Origin: Pieris napi
Lineage: Eukaryota; Arthropoda; Insecta; Lepidoptera; Pieridae
Assembly: GCF_905475465.1 (NCBI RefSeq)
Contig: NC_062244.1
Span: 3,112,501-3,176,500, forward strand
DNA: 64,000 nucleotides
Direction of reading: 5' to 3'
Part shown: piece by piece, positions 36,336-48,175 of the stretch
Layout of the letters: every line of letters begins with the position of its first letter
Numbering within the stretch: the first letter of the stretch is position 1
Made by a program: the position numbers and the translations under genes
Notes under the pieces: model-generated
The model's input: the letters and a program-made list of their open reading frames with translations, nothing else
What the model was told of the DNA's origin: nothing
Databases searched by the model: none

Positions 36336-37702
36336 ATGAAATGTCACATTCCTGGGCCTAATGTTAAAGGTTTAAAAATACATTAAAATTAAACTCAAAT
36401 TAATAGCTATGACTTAGATATATAAACGTGTGGTTTTAGTTTTAGGTAGAACTATTCATGCTTTAGCGAGATTCGGAGATGAATTATATTTAGAATCGTC
36501 GCCGGATGCAATTCTTTTAAGGACACTAAATGCAACTGAATCAGCTTATGCCATGATTAAGTTTAACAAGGTTTTCTTCTCATATTTTAATTATAACTTC
36601 TATTCAACTGATGATAAAGAGGGATTAAAATGTAAAATATCTATGAAGAGTGCTCTTAATGCTTTTAAATCCCCTACACATATGGACAAACAAGTAGAAA
36701 ACTTAGAAATAAAACTAGACCCTGAGTCATGTAAACTAATATTTATTGTAAAATGCAAGCATGGTATTGTTAAGACACATTTTGTTTCTATATTAGACTG
36801 TAAAGCAATGCAAGCAGTTTACTCTAAGGATTTAGTGCACAACAGGTACTTAACATTTATTTATTATTAATTTATGACTTATTATTTTTTAAATTTAAAA
36901 TTTTTAGACTCTGCAATGATACTTTAACTATTTATTTTACAGGATAACATGTTCACAAAAAATATTTACAGAAGCTTTAGGAAATTTTCAAAGTTCAGAT
37001 GATCAAGTAACAATTGAAGCAAATTCAAACTCTTTCATCATGCGTAACTATATTGATTGCAACATTGATTTAACAAAAGTAATTAGAACTCAGATTAACA
37101 TTAAACCATCAGAGTTTGACAGTTATGTAATTGGAACAGAAACAATAATTACTTTTACTTTAAAAGAATTTAAAGCTTTATTAGCATTTGCTGAAGCATT
37201 AAGTTTGCCTCTACAGCTACAATTTGAAATAACAGGGAAGCCAATTGTGTTTATAGTTCACAATGGTACCACATTTGAAGCACATTTTGTATTAGCTACC
37301 TCTAAACCTGATACGAACACTCAAGCCTCATCAACACCAAACAGTTCATCTGTTGAAAGAAAAAGAAAGGAGGTGCATAGTAAATCAAATAGCCCTATAA
37401 AGAAAAAACTTCATTTAGATGTAGATTTATCTAAATGTCTAGATGACGATTCTCATCTTTTTAATTATATAGACATACCAATAGAAAAAGATTTAAATAA
37501 CATTGACAACTTAGTACATAATAATAAAACAACTGGTAGCCAAAGTATACTACATGATAATATGGAATGTGATAATATTATACCCGGATCCCCAACCTCT
37601 AAAATAAAGATTAAGGCTATATTTAAAAGGTGCTTTGAAAGCACATTTGATCCTAGAAGTATTCAAGGTTTAGTTTTAGCAGAAAACTCAGATAGTGAAT
37701 AA
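36336..37702 (+). CDS. RAD9: Cell-cycle checkpoint clamp subunit RAD9
   Basis: RAD9 forms the PCNA-like 9-1-1 ring with RAD1 and HUS1, which is loaded at damaged DNA to activate ATR signalling. Exons are 36336-36369, 36440-36845 and 36943-37702, in phase, giving 399 residues (similar to vertebrate RAD9A). The start MKCHIPGPNVKVLGR matches the conserved RAD9 N terminus. The clamp domains span about residues 1-130 (IHALARFGDELYLE, SAYAMIKF, CKISMKSAL, GIVKTHFVSILDCKAMQAVY) and 140-270 (FTLKEFKALLAFAEALSLPL, EAHFVLAT). The remaining C-terminal tail is Ser/Thr/Asp-rich and low complexity, as expected for the phosphorylated RAD9 tail, with a basic SPIKKK stretch that could act in nuclear import. 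Confidence 0.95.
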
Positions 37703-37746
37703 AATAATGTAGTATTTAGTAGTTTACTTTTTGATTAATAATTCAC

Positions 37747-37752
37747 AATAAA
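37747..37752 (+). terminator. Poly(A) signal of RAD9
   Basis: AATAAA 45 bases past the RAD9 stop. Confidence 0.7.
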
Positions 37753-38557
37753 GTTAGTTTTGAATGCTAATATGAGGTAATTTTTTTTTTAAATAACATT
37801 TTTGGAAGTACTGGAATTTGAAAAATAAAATATCATTACACTGCATTATGATTTTATATTAAAAAATATACATACAGAGCAAATGTACACACCTTACAAA
37901 TCAATATTTTAAGGGTGTTGTCATGCAGTTTAATTACATAACAAAATTTATTTTTTATGTATTGCTATATTTTGATCATTGTCACAGGAACCATTTCTAT
38001 TTAAGATATTATGTATATTAAACATTTACCACAGAAAATTAAATACAAAATAATTATTTAACCCTAAAAATGGTGATATATTAAACATTATTCTTATAAA
38101 GCCCAATTTAAAAATTGTTACATTTCTTGCATTAACTCTGTCCTTAATTTAGAGAAGCAATTGTTATAAGTGTAGTACATTCTTAATTTAATCTTTTAAA
38201 GCATCTATTAGATTTTTGATAAACTAGATGAATTCCCTTGTTCTATGAACATGTGCAATATATTATTGGGGCAAGGTGCAAATAACGTTTTACAAAAATC
38301 AAAATAGCAACAATTCACTAAAAATTAATTCTAAGAAATAAACTAAACTCAATCATTAATTGTTTAATCAGTAATGACAACTGGTCACTTTAGGTAACTC
38401 AAATTTACAGACAATATGTGTAAAAATAGTTTTAGACAGCAATTACATTTTTATCTTTTGGTTTCACCTAAAAAGAGATCTCACTTGAATTTTACGAGTG
38501 CCTTTTGAATAAAATATTTGTTTTAATTGCTTTCTATAAAAAAGTTATGGTACACGT

Positions 38558-38563
38558 TTTATT
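38558..38563 (-). terminator. Poly(A) signal of UBE2G1
   Basis: TTTATT on plus (AATAAA on minus), about 245 bases after the stop of the distal terminal exon. RAD9 and UBE2G1 are convergent, with 1.1 kb between their stop codons. Confidence 0.5.
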
Positions 38564-38808
38564 CATATAACATAGCTACCTATACTGTCTTAAAAAAGAT
38601 GAAAAAGATCTTGATTTCTACTTTAAATTTAATCTTTAGAATACGGCAGCGATACCTTTTTATTATAATAAGTATTTCATTTAAATTCAATATTGTCTCT
38701 GGCCCAGTTGGGAGGGCATTTTAAATTGTATAACCATGAGTCACAACAATGCTTGTATGCATCACAAATCACTCACTATCCAAACTAATCAATGAAAAAG
38801 GGCACTAT

Positions 38809-38889
38809 TTAGGAACAATCCTCTTGACTTTTTCTCACACATTGTGCTACTTTTCTTTTAAACTCCAAATATGACTCTCGCCATTCTTT
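38809..38889 (-). CDS. UBE2G1: UBE2G1 alternative terminal exon B (distal)
   Basis: 81 nt: 26 codons plus TAA, with a strong acceptor (ttgttttttacag) and phase 0. It encodes KEWRESYLEFKRKVAQCV followed by RKSQEDCS. It differs from exon A at residues 6, 8, 9, 12, 16 and 26 of the exon only. Nine further codons differ silently, so the pair has been kept under protein-level constraint since duplication. Confidence 0.85.
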   Translation of the reverse strand, partial: KEWRESYLEFKRKVAQCVRKSQEDCS

Positions 38890-40405
38890 CTGTAAAAAAC
38901 AATTACAATAAGCACACATCAACAACCTACTTTAGTTTATGGGTGTGCCATTTGGAGTGTGTGACCTAGTGATATTATGCTGATTCATTAAATTGTTGTC
39001 ATGTGTCCCTTTTTCTGCACTCGTTATCTTGTTTTCTCCTAAAAGCAATCTTCTTGACTTTTCCTAACACATCTGGCGACTTTCTTTTTGAAATCCGAAT
39101 ATCTTTCTCTCCATTCTTTCTGTGGATGTAACATGAAAATGTATATAATTAGGTAATGTTGATAATGTGTAAAATTTGTGATATATGTATTTCCTCAAAG
39201 CAATTAAGCTTTACATGCAAGAAACAAAATAGCTACAAGCATTTGCTTTAGTTTTCATATAAGAATTTACTCTATTTTTGAATTTATTATTATTATTTTT
39301 TAATTATACTACAGATGGATCTTACCGCTGCATCTACATTAGCAGGACTTTCATCATTAGGGTCAGCCAACATTGAAATAACACTAATTAAGATTGTTTC
39401 AACAGTGTGTACTGGAAGCCACCGCTCTGACGCTTTTTCATAGCCCCATTTATCATCTCCAGGCTCATGCAATATTGAAATGCAGACGTCACCATTCTTT
39501 TCAACTAAAAATGTGAACGTGCAGAATGAAATCAACAGTTTAATTACCCTAATATACTTTATTTTTTGTTTAATTTCTGGTGAAAGTCATTATTTGTGTT
39601 GGAAGATAGATCACTAACGCTGCATATAAAGACATATTATAAAAACACAGTAAGACAGATATATTTGTATAGTTTTAAAATCTAGGAAAAAATTACTTAC
39701 TATTTGGATGCCAAATTTCAGTTACAAATTTCATTCGCGGGGGTCTCAAAGGGTATTCTTTAGGAAAATATAAGTGTGCTTTGAAGAATCCACCCTCACT
39801 GTAATTAAAAAAAGTTGATTGTAAATGCTCTAAAAATAATAATGAAACAAGTCATAGTCAAACAAATAGACTAAAAATGTCTCAATTTATTAATAGTTTA
39901 TTTCGTATCCTACTCACTACAATGTGTCTGGTGGGCCAATAATGAGGACTTCCCATCTATATATGTCATTGTCATCTATCAAACCAGCAGAAAATCCTTC
40001 CACTGGATTTTTGTTTAGTTCTGAAAATCATAAACCCATTCATTGAACATGATTATTTATTATGCTACAAGATTTTGCCAAAAGAACACGAGTATCAACT
40101 CTCCTTTTTGTCTCGCGACTACCGACTGTCAGCAGATGAATATTGATTTTATTTAAAATTTTATTAAAGATTTAACTCATACATAGTCCGATTTTGGATA
40201 AAACAATGTAAAGTGACTGTACATATAATTTTATCATGTATTAGAACCTAAAATACCATTCGCTAAGGTCAATGATTGCACGAATTCGGAGTTGCTTCGT
40301 GCTTGGCCAGCAACTATTATATGTATAATTATTTATTTATAACACCAATGAGTATTTACCTGCAAGTTGCTTTTTTAACAACAGCGAAGACTGTGGCTCT
40401 GACAT
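38809..40405 (-). CDS. UBE2G1: Ubiquitin-conjugating enzyme E2 G1 with alternative last exons
   Basis: E2 enzyme of the UBC7/UBE2G group, which builds mainly Lys48-linked chains. Exons, in transcript order, are 40405-40360, 40020-39918, 39798-39701, 39504-39326, then either 39119-39039 or 38889-38809. Each route gives 168 residues. It starts MSEPQSSLLLKKQLA. UBC fold blocks include YRWEVLIIGPPDTLYEGGFF-like, YPLRPPRMKF and TEIWHPN. The catalytic Cys is Cys90 in NGDVCISILHEPGDDKWGYE, followed by the G1-type acidic insertion and ERWLPVHTVETI. ERWLP, ADPNDESPANVDAA and the KEW tail fit G1 better than G2. The two terminal exons are described separately. Confidence 0.95.
39039..39119 (-). CDS. UBE2G1: UBE2G1 alternative terminal exon A (proximal)
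   Basis: 81 nt: 26 codons plus TAG, preceded by acceptor ccacag and in phase 0 with the exon ending at 39326. It encodes KEWRERYSDFKKKVARCV followed by RKSQEDCF. It retains VARCVRKSQE as in other UBE2G1 proteins. There is no AATAAA between this stop and exon B, so its transcripts would carry exon B as 3' UTR unless cleaved by a weaker signal. Confidence 0.85.
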   Translation of the reverse strand, partial: KEWRERYSDFKKKVARCVRKSQEDCF

Positions 40406-40729
40406 TAATTACAATTATGAAATTTACCCTGACGACACGAAAAAAATGATTTTTCACAAAAGATGGCTGGCTGAGTTTTGGGATTGTGAAACATATGAGC
40501 TGTGCTTGTTTCCGGTGTATCCACAGACATTGCATATTGTACTAGTTTAGAACAGATTATTTATTTTTCAAAGGTACAACTACGCCATCTACTTTTATGT
40601 ACTATATTTTTACTTACGTTGTTATTAAATTAATAGATGAATCAATGAAGCTATCGAAAAGATTAAGTAAATTACAATCTAAATATATGGCACAATAAAA
40701 AATCTTTGCTGATCATAAATGCAAGCGAC

Positions 40730-40778
40730 AACTCGACAACTAAATAATGGTTCTTGACCATTATTTAGTTGTCGAGTT
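40730..40778. repeat. Perfect 22-bp hairpin
   Basis: 40730-40751 (aactcgacaactaaataatg...) and 40757-40778 are exact reverse complements with a 5-base loop (tcttg), about 330 bp upstream of the UBE2G1 start codon. Confidence 0.92.
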
Positions 40779-41069
40779 ATTTTAATACTTTGATATTTTA
40801 TTGGTATTCATTGAAATCACATTATGTATTTCAAGGCCAATCAAATACTTGTTTAGGATAATGTATTTATTTGGATAAGGATTTACATAACTATTATAAA
40901 AACAGCTTTGGAAACTATTATTTTAGAACTAAAAAATGTTTTGTGAGTATTGTCTGTTTGTAATAACCTCTTGCAAATTTTTTTTGCAAGGAATTTATGT
41001 CGAGCGGTGTCGGGACAACGGGAACTGAAAAAGAGACCTAGGTACTTGATGTCTTGGACCGGGGTCGGT

Positions 41070-41640
41070 TTAATTTAGTCAAATTTAACCCTAAAAAAAC
41101 ACAAGTGCGTTTTCTGCTAAACAGAATCCCTTAATAATAACACCATTATTCGTGGAAACTAAAAGCCTTATCGTGTCGACATATCGAGCGCCGTTCAGTT
41201 CCATAGCCATCTTGGTAGAAGTAGATGCTTGGTGTGCTCAGCATGGCGCGACAATACTCCAAGCTCTCACTTAATACTCCCGGCCCCACGTGGAGTACTT
41301 TTACCAACTCTTGGAAGGCACCACATCCAACGCGGCTTGAATCGTCGACAAGCTAGTTATTTCTGATCAGCTGAATCTCTTGGTGTTGCGTAGAGATGTA
41401 GGCTCTCTATGCATCTTCTATATCATTTGTTATGAATAGTTTATTAATTATTATATATATCATGGAGATTAATTTCATCATTGACGGTCAAGACAGAATG
41501 CGAATTTGCACACGATTTATGGAAGCAGATGCCATTCCAGGTATTTCCGAACCGTTACGAATTCGCAGGTGTGCACTTAACTTTAACTGACCCGCCTGTT
41601 CGTTGGCCTCCTGTCCCACAAAAAAAAACGTGTTTTAAAA
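41070..41640 (+). pseudogene. Non-LTR reverse-transcriptase fragment, decayed
   Basis: Plus-strand frames read NLVKFNPKKTQVRF, then a PLFVETKSL/APFSSIAILV segment, RPHVEYFYQLLEGT, LNLLVLRRDVGSLCIFY, and finally FPNRYEF. These are RT C-terminal blocks of the LINE whose 3' tails are scattered in the window. Several stops; dead. Confidence 0.72.
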
Positions 41641-41753
41641 ATCATCGCCCATACGACTGTGCTCGCTATGAATCCGTGTACCAATCACGTACGTACCCAC
41701 GTTACGGGTTACGGCATCGACGATCGGGTGGTGAGTTTATGGTTGCTTATAGT

Positions 41754-42057
41754 CAGTGGCGTAACAATAGGGTGGCAGGGCTGGCAAAATGCCACGGGCC
41801 CCTGCCCAAGAGATATTAATATGTTCGATGGATTTATGTGAAGGCGATATTGGGCTAGCGTGGGGACTACAGACCATTCCCTCTCGCCTAAGAGAGGACT
41901 ACGGCCATTAGTGGGATATATACAACGTGTACCTAATTGAGTACTCTGAAAATATCAAATTGTATTAAAATTAAACTGAGTGACAACGTGACGATTTTTA
42001 CTGATAGGGCCCCATCGAAAGAATTTGCCACGGGCCCCAAATGGTATAACGCCACTG
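41754..42057. mobile_element. hAT-like MITE with 8-bp target duplication
   Basis: Termini CAGTGGCGTAACAATAG... and ...TATAACGCCACTG, with subterminal gccacgggcccc in both orientations. Flanked by cttatagt (41746-41753) and attatagt (42058-42065), identical at 7 of 8 positions. The 8-bp duplication and CAGTGGCG terminus are hAT hallmarks. No coding capacity. A half copy is at 32907-32982. Confidence 0.85.
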
Positions 42058-42356
42058 ATTATAGTTACTAAAATTGTTTAGCGCCTAAAAATATATATAT
42101 AAAGAAAAATCTCCGGTCCCATATAGTATCATAGTCATTTGCGCGTTAATAAACCCATGGAAAAACAGATGATTTTCGATAGATATTTTTATTATCACAT
42201 CATATTATGTGACCATTCAAAAATTGTACAGATATTATACAAAACTATCCTGATTTTGTAATATACCTAAAGGGGCATTGTAACATACATATTGGTTATG
42301 CTTCGTACGAAAATTCTAAACACATTAGTGAAAATACACCTCTTTTAAACAAAATA

Positions 42357-42362
42357 TTTATT
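42357..42362 (-). terminator. Poly(A) signal of MYBBP1A
   Basis: TTTATT on plus, AATAAA on minus, about 70 bases after the stop codon. Confidence 0.65.
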
Positions 42363-42428
42363 CATATCTCAAAAGGACGAAAAGTCAATTACATATAATT
42401 GTTTACGAAAAATAAATTCATTTTCTAT

Positions 42429-45400
42429 TTATATCCCGTTTTTTGTCTTCTTTATGTTTGGTGCGTCAGCATCCGATTGCATACTTTTACGTTTTTTCTT
42501 ATTCTTTTTTGAATTTTTACCATTTTGTTGACTTTTTACTGGACCTTGATTATCCTCGGTAGTTTTTTCTGTTTTCTTTATCTTACTTATATCTTCCAAT
42601 AAATTTTTGTAGTCCAATTCCGTATCAATGTGGCTACTTTCGTGAAATGATCTTATGATATTAACAAATTTCTTTAACAAAGTTATAAAATTCTTTTTTA
42701 CTGTATATGAAATGTTATCTTTAGCTACTTTCAATTTACTTCTGAAATCCGTTTCTATATCTTTTAAATTGTTTTTAAAATTGTCATCATTGGGTTTATT
42801 TCTATTAAGGCCTCTATAAAAACCTATCAATAATTCTAGACCTTCATTACGACGAAACTGACGGATGTTTTCATCAAAAACATTACTTATTATAATAGGT
42901 ACAAGTTCATATATGCCTTTCCAGTCTAATTGTAGGATACTGTGAAAGAATATTATTGGTAATACACAGCTACGGTTGGTAAAGAAATCTTGAAGTGTGT
43001 TTTTAAGTATTTCTTCTATAGGACAAGCATTCTGTTTTTTTGGAGACTTTTTAGTAACGGTTTCTAGTTTTTGTGAACAATGAAGAATAAAACTTGAGAA
43101 ATTAGTTATGACATCACCAAGAGCTTGATACATAAAATGGGATCTTGATCCTTTTTCAATAATTGATTTTAAATAGTCACTTAGAATATTTAATGTAATA
43201 CCATCAACGGATGCAAATTTCCTAACTTTAGCTAATGTTTTTATAGTTTTTCTAATTCTGCTTTCTAACTCATTTAATTGATTATCTTGCATACAAAATT
43301 CTAGAGCTCTAGTAAGGGGTGCTATCATACTTAAGCATATATCCATTGATGGATCTTTTTCTAGGTAAATATCAACCAAATCTAATGCTCTGATTCTAAA
43401 ATCTGATAACGTTTTTTTGTTCCTGCGTTCTTTTTTTGACTTTTTATTTTTTCCTTGACTGTGTTGTTTAAAAGCTTCAGCGAGTGCTTCATCCAGTTTT
43501 TTTCCTTCTTCTTCATCTATGTCATCTGCATTTATGCTTTCTGCATCATTATCGACAGCGGCACTTCCTAACGCCTTCTGAATCGCTATTCTAAGCTGTT
43601 CAGGATCTTTTAGTTCATCGTCTTCATTTTCATCATCGTCAATCTGATCACTATCTTCGCTACTGTCATCATTCTCACTATTCACTGCATCGCCATTCTC
43701 TTTTATGTCATCAGTTTTCAATTCTTCATCATTATTTTCATCCTCTGAATCACTGTCTTGGGTCAATGGGTTCTCTTCACTATTAGGGTCCAATATAGAT
43801 ATTATTTGTTCAATTGATGATGGTGTAAGATATTCCCACAATAGTCGAAATACACATTGCACAACTGAACGTAGAACACTGGACTCAATGGAGAGTATCG
43901 ATAACAATATTTCAATCATTACTTCAATCCATTCTGGCTCATCTTCAGTTAACTGGTTTGCTTTTTTAGATTTCTTGTTTCTCATTTTGTAGTGATCGTA
44001 GCAGTCTTTTAGTTCTTTTATTGAACTGCGTGCAACCTTCACATGTGTAGGTTCTGAGAATAAGAACAAACCCAGTTGGTAAAGTAAAATAAGAAACACC
44101 ATGTCAACCTTAGCTTTTGAACCATTCTTTTCAATTTTGTCACATGTCTCCATCAGCATGTCCCAACAAACAAAGTTCTCTTTTGAAAATTGTTTTTCTA
44201 ACTTTTCCTTCACTTGTTCTTTTTGCATTACCTTTGATATAAAGTGACATAGGGCTGATAAAACTGTCACAAGATTATCCACATTTGTGAATCTTGAAGT
44301 AAAACAACGATAAAAGCATGATTTTATTGATCCTGAAAAGTAAAAAATAATGGTTTCATTTTGGACACAGATTTCCTTAGAAATTAAAAAAAGCATGGTA
44401 ACTAAATTATGAAATTTGAAGTTATACTTCTTTTGGCGCGTTAGAGAAAAATGATGAGAATAAATTTTTACGATGCGCGCGCACTCCGTCACAAAAAACC
44501 GACACCCTAAAAATCTGTTCAAACGTCGGTAAAACAGTCTGGGTCGCTCGTTGGCGTTTGCTCTGTTTTATCGACAAGTTGCATTGTCTTTCATGGCGTA
44601 GTGTTTATCAGAGTCGTCCTTATTTAAACCAAAATAATTATTTATAAACGAAAAAATCCGTTGCAATGTGATTTTTTATCATGATATGATATTTTTATTT
44701 TACAAAGTGTTTATTGTGAAATATCATGACATATTATATTGTTTCGATTGGAAGTGACCATTAAAATTGACAATAAAAATGCAATTCGAAGAGGAAAACG
44801 TCCCTCTAAAGTGCTCGAAGAAAATGATTACGCCAAAAAAGTATAACTTCTAACGCGCGTACATAAGTACACACACGATTTTCTAATATAAATATGTACC
44901 TGCTAATTCGCTGCTTACAGCAACATTGTCTTCACCACTAATTTTGAAGAATCCGAAACACATTAACAGCTGCATATAATTAATTTTGAATTCTGTATCA
45001 TCTTTAACTGCTTCATGGCTTACTAGTAAAGATATCAACTCTGCAGCTTTTACCCTTTCGTTATTAAACCAGTGCCGTTCAACATCTTCTTTTACAGTTT
45101 TCTTTGAAGTATTAAGAAGAACTTTTTTCAATAGTTTAGCCATCTTTTTAACTCCATCTTTATCTAAATCCATACTTATCAATTTAACAATGTTAGTTCC
45201 AGTTAGATCGGTAAAATTAATCTCTCCTGGATTAAACAATAATTTCTTTAAAACGGTCACTCTTAAATGGTTTGTAACTGAATCAGATTTTAAAGCTTTA
45301 ACAAGTGAATTAAGGATTTCTTTTTCTTTTTTAATCATAATTTTTTGATCATCTTCATTTTCATTACGATTTCTCACTTTGCTAGCTGTCTGAAGGCCTT

Positions 45401-48175
45401 TGAACCAGTCTAAGAAGAGTTTGAAAAAGTTTTTGCTTAGTAAATCTGGTATGACTTCCACATTTTTGTCTAGATTTAGTAGAATAGCATTTAGAATATT
45501 GATGGCCACAAGCTCCCTGTTACGATTGTGCTTTATAAGTTGATCATCAATTTTTGACCAAAATGTCAAAAGTTGGGGCAATTTAGCTATTTGTTTCCCT
45601 ACTTCTTCATAGATGGGATGATTTACAGATGAAAAGTCAATTCCCTCCTGAAAAAAGCAATATTATAATTTTTTTGTGAACTCTGCAAAATTTAAGCAAC
45701 AAATCTAGTTGAGTTTTTTCTAGATGGCACATAATGATTTGCAATACCAATATGATAAATGCAATATTGATAAAATACTGAGTGTATAGTAACAAAACAG
45801 CATAATAATGCATGCTATTAGATGGCTGAGATTCAGAGACGTTATAGTAAGGTCTAAGGAGGTCAAAGTCTGGGGTAAGCCGAATCGTGGCTAAGCAAAG
45901 TTTACAAATTTGTATTCAGAAACATAGTTCTTATCAAACTACAGAGAAAACTTTTTTTTAAATATAAACATCAACTGAATGGCAAGAAACATGAAGCTTT
46001 AAACTAGGTAAAAGTGATTTCACACTTTTTACTCTTATTATTAATTTTAAATATAAATCAATTAATCTGTTTAACATAGTTAAGTAGGTCAGGTAACAAA
46101 GTCTTAATAAGAATTAAGACATACCAAAAGTTTATCACAAATATCAGCTATGTGGTCATCATGTAGTATTTCAGGAACCCCACATAATTTTCTCACTTTC
46201 ACTGTATTAGGAAATTTTGAACTGACCACCAAAAGAAAATACAGAGAATCAAGTGTGTGCTCCTTTATTTCCTTTTTAAAGTTAGGTTTGATAGTTTGCC
46301 ACACAATACTTGAAAATTGTTCTTCACTTATCTGAAACAAACATTATTAAATATTTATCACAGAATATTGCTTTGCTATTTTGTGTAAGACAGCATATGT
46401 TTTGGATAACTTTTATTTTTACTTGATTCTACTTGACCTATTACTCCCAGAACATTTATTTTTTTTCTGTGGTAGAGCTATAATATGAGTAATTTATCTT
46501 TTAAAAACTTTATTAATGTTTTAATTAAGTTTATAAAAAGTGCTAAATGTTTGCACTGCATTAATGGTAATGTTAATTTCCACGACTTAGCGAAAGTGTG
46601 CAGCGAGTAGAGGTTTCGGAAAAGCCTCGATAGGACAGAGCCAACTGAGGAGCGCACATAACACAATTGATCACATAGGAAAATGGTTGCTGGTGCCTCC
46701 CTTGGTCAACCAAAGTCGAGTTGGACGCGAAGAGACAGCCAAAAAGCTCGAATTTCTCCTTCCTGGTATGGGCTAGCTCCCTGTGCAGGGGTGGAAAGGA
46801 GGGCTGACATAAATTCCCTTAGACAGCTTGGGGGGGAGACCAGAATGCTCGAGTCTCTGAAGGGAGCGGGCCCCTCTCTCACCAAATCTAGCAATGTGGT
46901 CTGACTTTTCTCTTGCAATCTCCTGTTTGAACAACCTGGATTTTTATCTTCGCTGGTGGCATTCTCGTTTAAACCAGAGAAACAACCATATCACCTCAGA
47001 AATTAGAATAAACACTTCCACACCCTGCAGAACACAGAAATTCGGCAACAGAGTCAGGAATGGAATCTGTAGCATCCAACAAAAGCAACGGTAGGACACA
47101 AAGAAAGACCTAGTAGGCCTATTAGTACTCTGGACCACACAATCCCACGAACCCTAGTAAGCATGGTCGGAGTTAAAGTTGCCAAGTATGATTTACAAAT
47201 TACTCAACTTTGGTTGGCTTTGACCATACTAACCATACATTGTAATGGTTCTGTTCATATAACATTAATTGTATTATGCCAGAAAGTGCACAGTCCCTAT
47301 AGTTTTGTTACATAGAGCCTATACAGAATTGAAACTGAAAGCCATACAACAAGATACTCACCATAACCTGCTAATAAAATATAATATTTTTGCTGATATG
47401 ACCTATATAATGTATATAGATTACACCCATGAAAATTTATATCTGGAAGTTTTAGTAGATAGCAGAACACATTTATCCAGATACTTACTTCTCTTACAAA
47501 GTCCAGGAGTATGAGTGTTGCGATGGTGCTCAAATATACTTTTTTAGTACTTGCATTTTGCAATATTTGTATTGTTTGCTTTTGTTCCTCTTCACTACAT
47601 TTAAGCATTAATTGAGACCTAAATATTGCTCCACAAACAAGTATCTGACCAAGAGACACATCTCCAACTTCCTGAATAAAGATTCAAAACATAAATTACA
47701 CAAAAGTTGTTTTTATTTATAATACTAATAGTCATTCCTTACTAGAAGTTTTTTACTACATTTAAAACTTACGCTTTTAGATGAGCCACTTGCATGCAAC
47801 TCTTTCTTTGTTAGTTCCAATAATTGAGTAACTGTAATGTCTGGAAACTTGGACAAAAGGCTGACAAGTGCGGCAAAATAACCTGTTCTTAACTCAGGTG
47901 TATTTGCTCCAAGACTGCGTATTATCCTTCGTAAAGAGTATTGTATATCCTTTGCATTCTGTAAAATTTTAAGTTCTTGGTATTTCTTTTAAGAATATTA
48001 AGGAAAAATAATTTATTTACAAAAAACTAACCTCACTTAATTGTAATTGCAAAATTATTCTGGCTCCAGCAGTTACTTTTTCATCGTGTTTATTGGATTT
48101 TAATGAATCGAATGCTTCTAGTATAGATGATGCCACCTCTTTTCTCGGCTTTTCTAACGTTGTTTCGTCTTTCAT
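42429..48175 (-). CDS. MYBBP1A: Myb-binding protein 1A-like (Pol5 family) nucleolar protein
   Basis: Nucleolar protein linked to rRNA transcription and ribosome biogenesis. Exons, in transcript order, are 48175-48032, 47958-47773, 47671-47489, 46331-46125, 45647-44900 and 44332-42429. All junctions are in phase, giving 1123 residues, somewhat shorter than vertebrate MYBBP1A. It starts MKDETTLEKPRKEVASSILE. The protein is a long helical-repeat (ARM/HEAT-like) solenoid with family-typical blocks (LGANTPELRTGYFAALVSLL, KVRKLCGVPEILHDDHIADI, RHWFNNERVKAAELISLLVS, EPEWIEVMIEILLSILSIES). A very acidic Asp/Glu segment spans roughly residues 670-780, and the C-terminal tail is Lys-rich (SKKNKKKRKS), fitting nucleolar targeting. 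Divergent from eIF4H with 515 bp between start codons. Confidence 0.93.
44414..44878. mobile_element. MITE with palindromic gaagttatacttc termini, copy 2
   Basis: Left end gaagttatacttcttttggc + gcgtta, internal tttacgatgcgcgcgcactc, right end gccaaaaaagtataacttct + aacgcgcgtacataagtac, matching 19509-19802. It fills most of the 567-bp last intron of MYBBP1A; without it the intron would be about 100 bp, a usual insect size. Confidence 0.7.
46560..47170. repeat. Unidentified GC-richer inserted segment in MYBBP1A intron
   Basis: A block with higher GC than its surroundings (for example ctagctccctgtgcaggggt, gagcgggcccctctctcacc, gaccacacaatcccacgaac) in the intron between 46332 and 47488. Short open frames exist on both strands but show no recognised family. 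Probably a transposon remnant; ends not determined. Confidence 0.35.

Noticed and set aside
46683..46918. Overlapping 73- and 70-residue frames in a MYBBP1A intron
   Set aside because: Open on both strands because of GC content; no recognisable domain.
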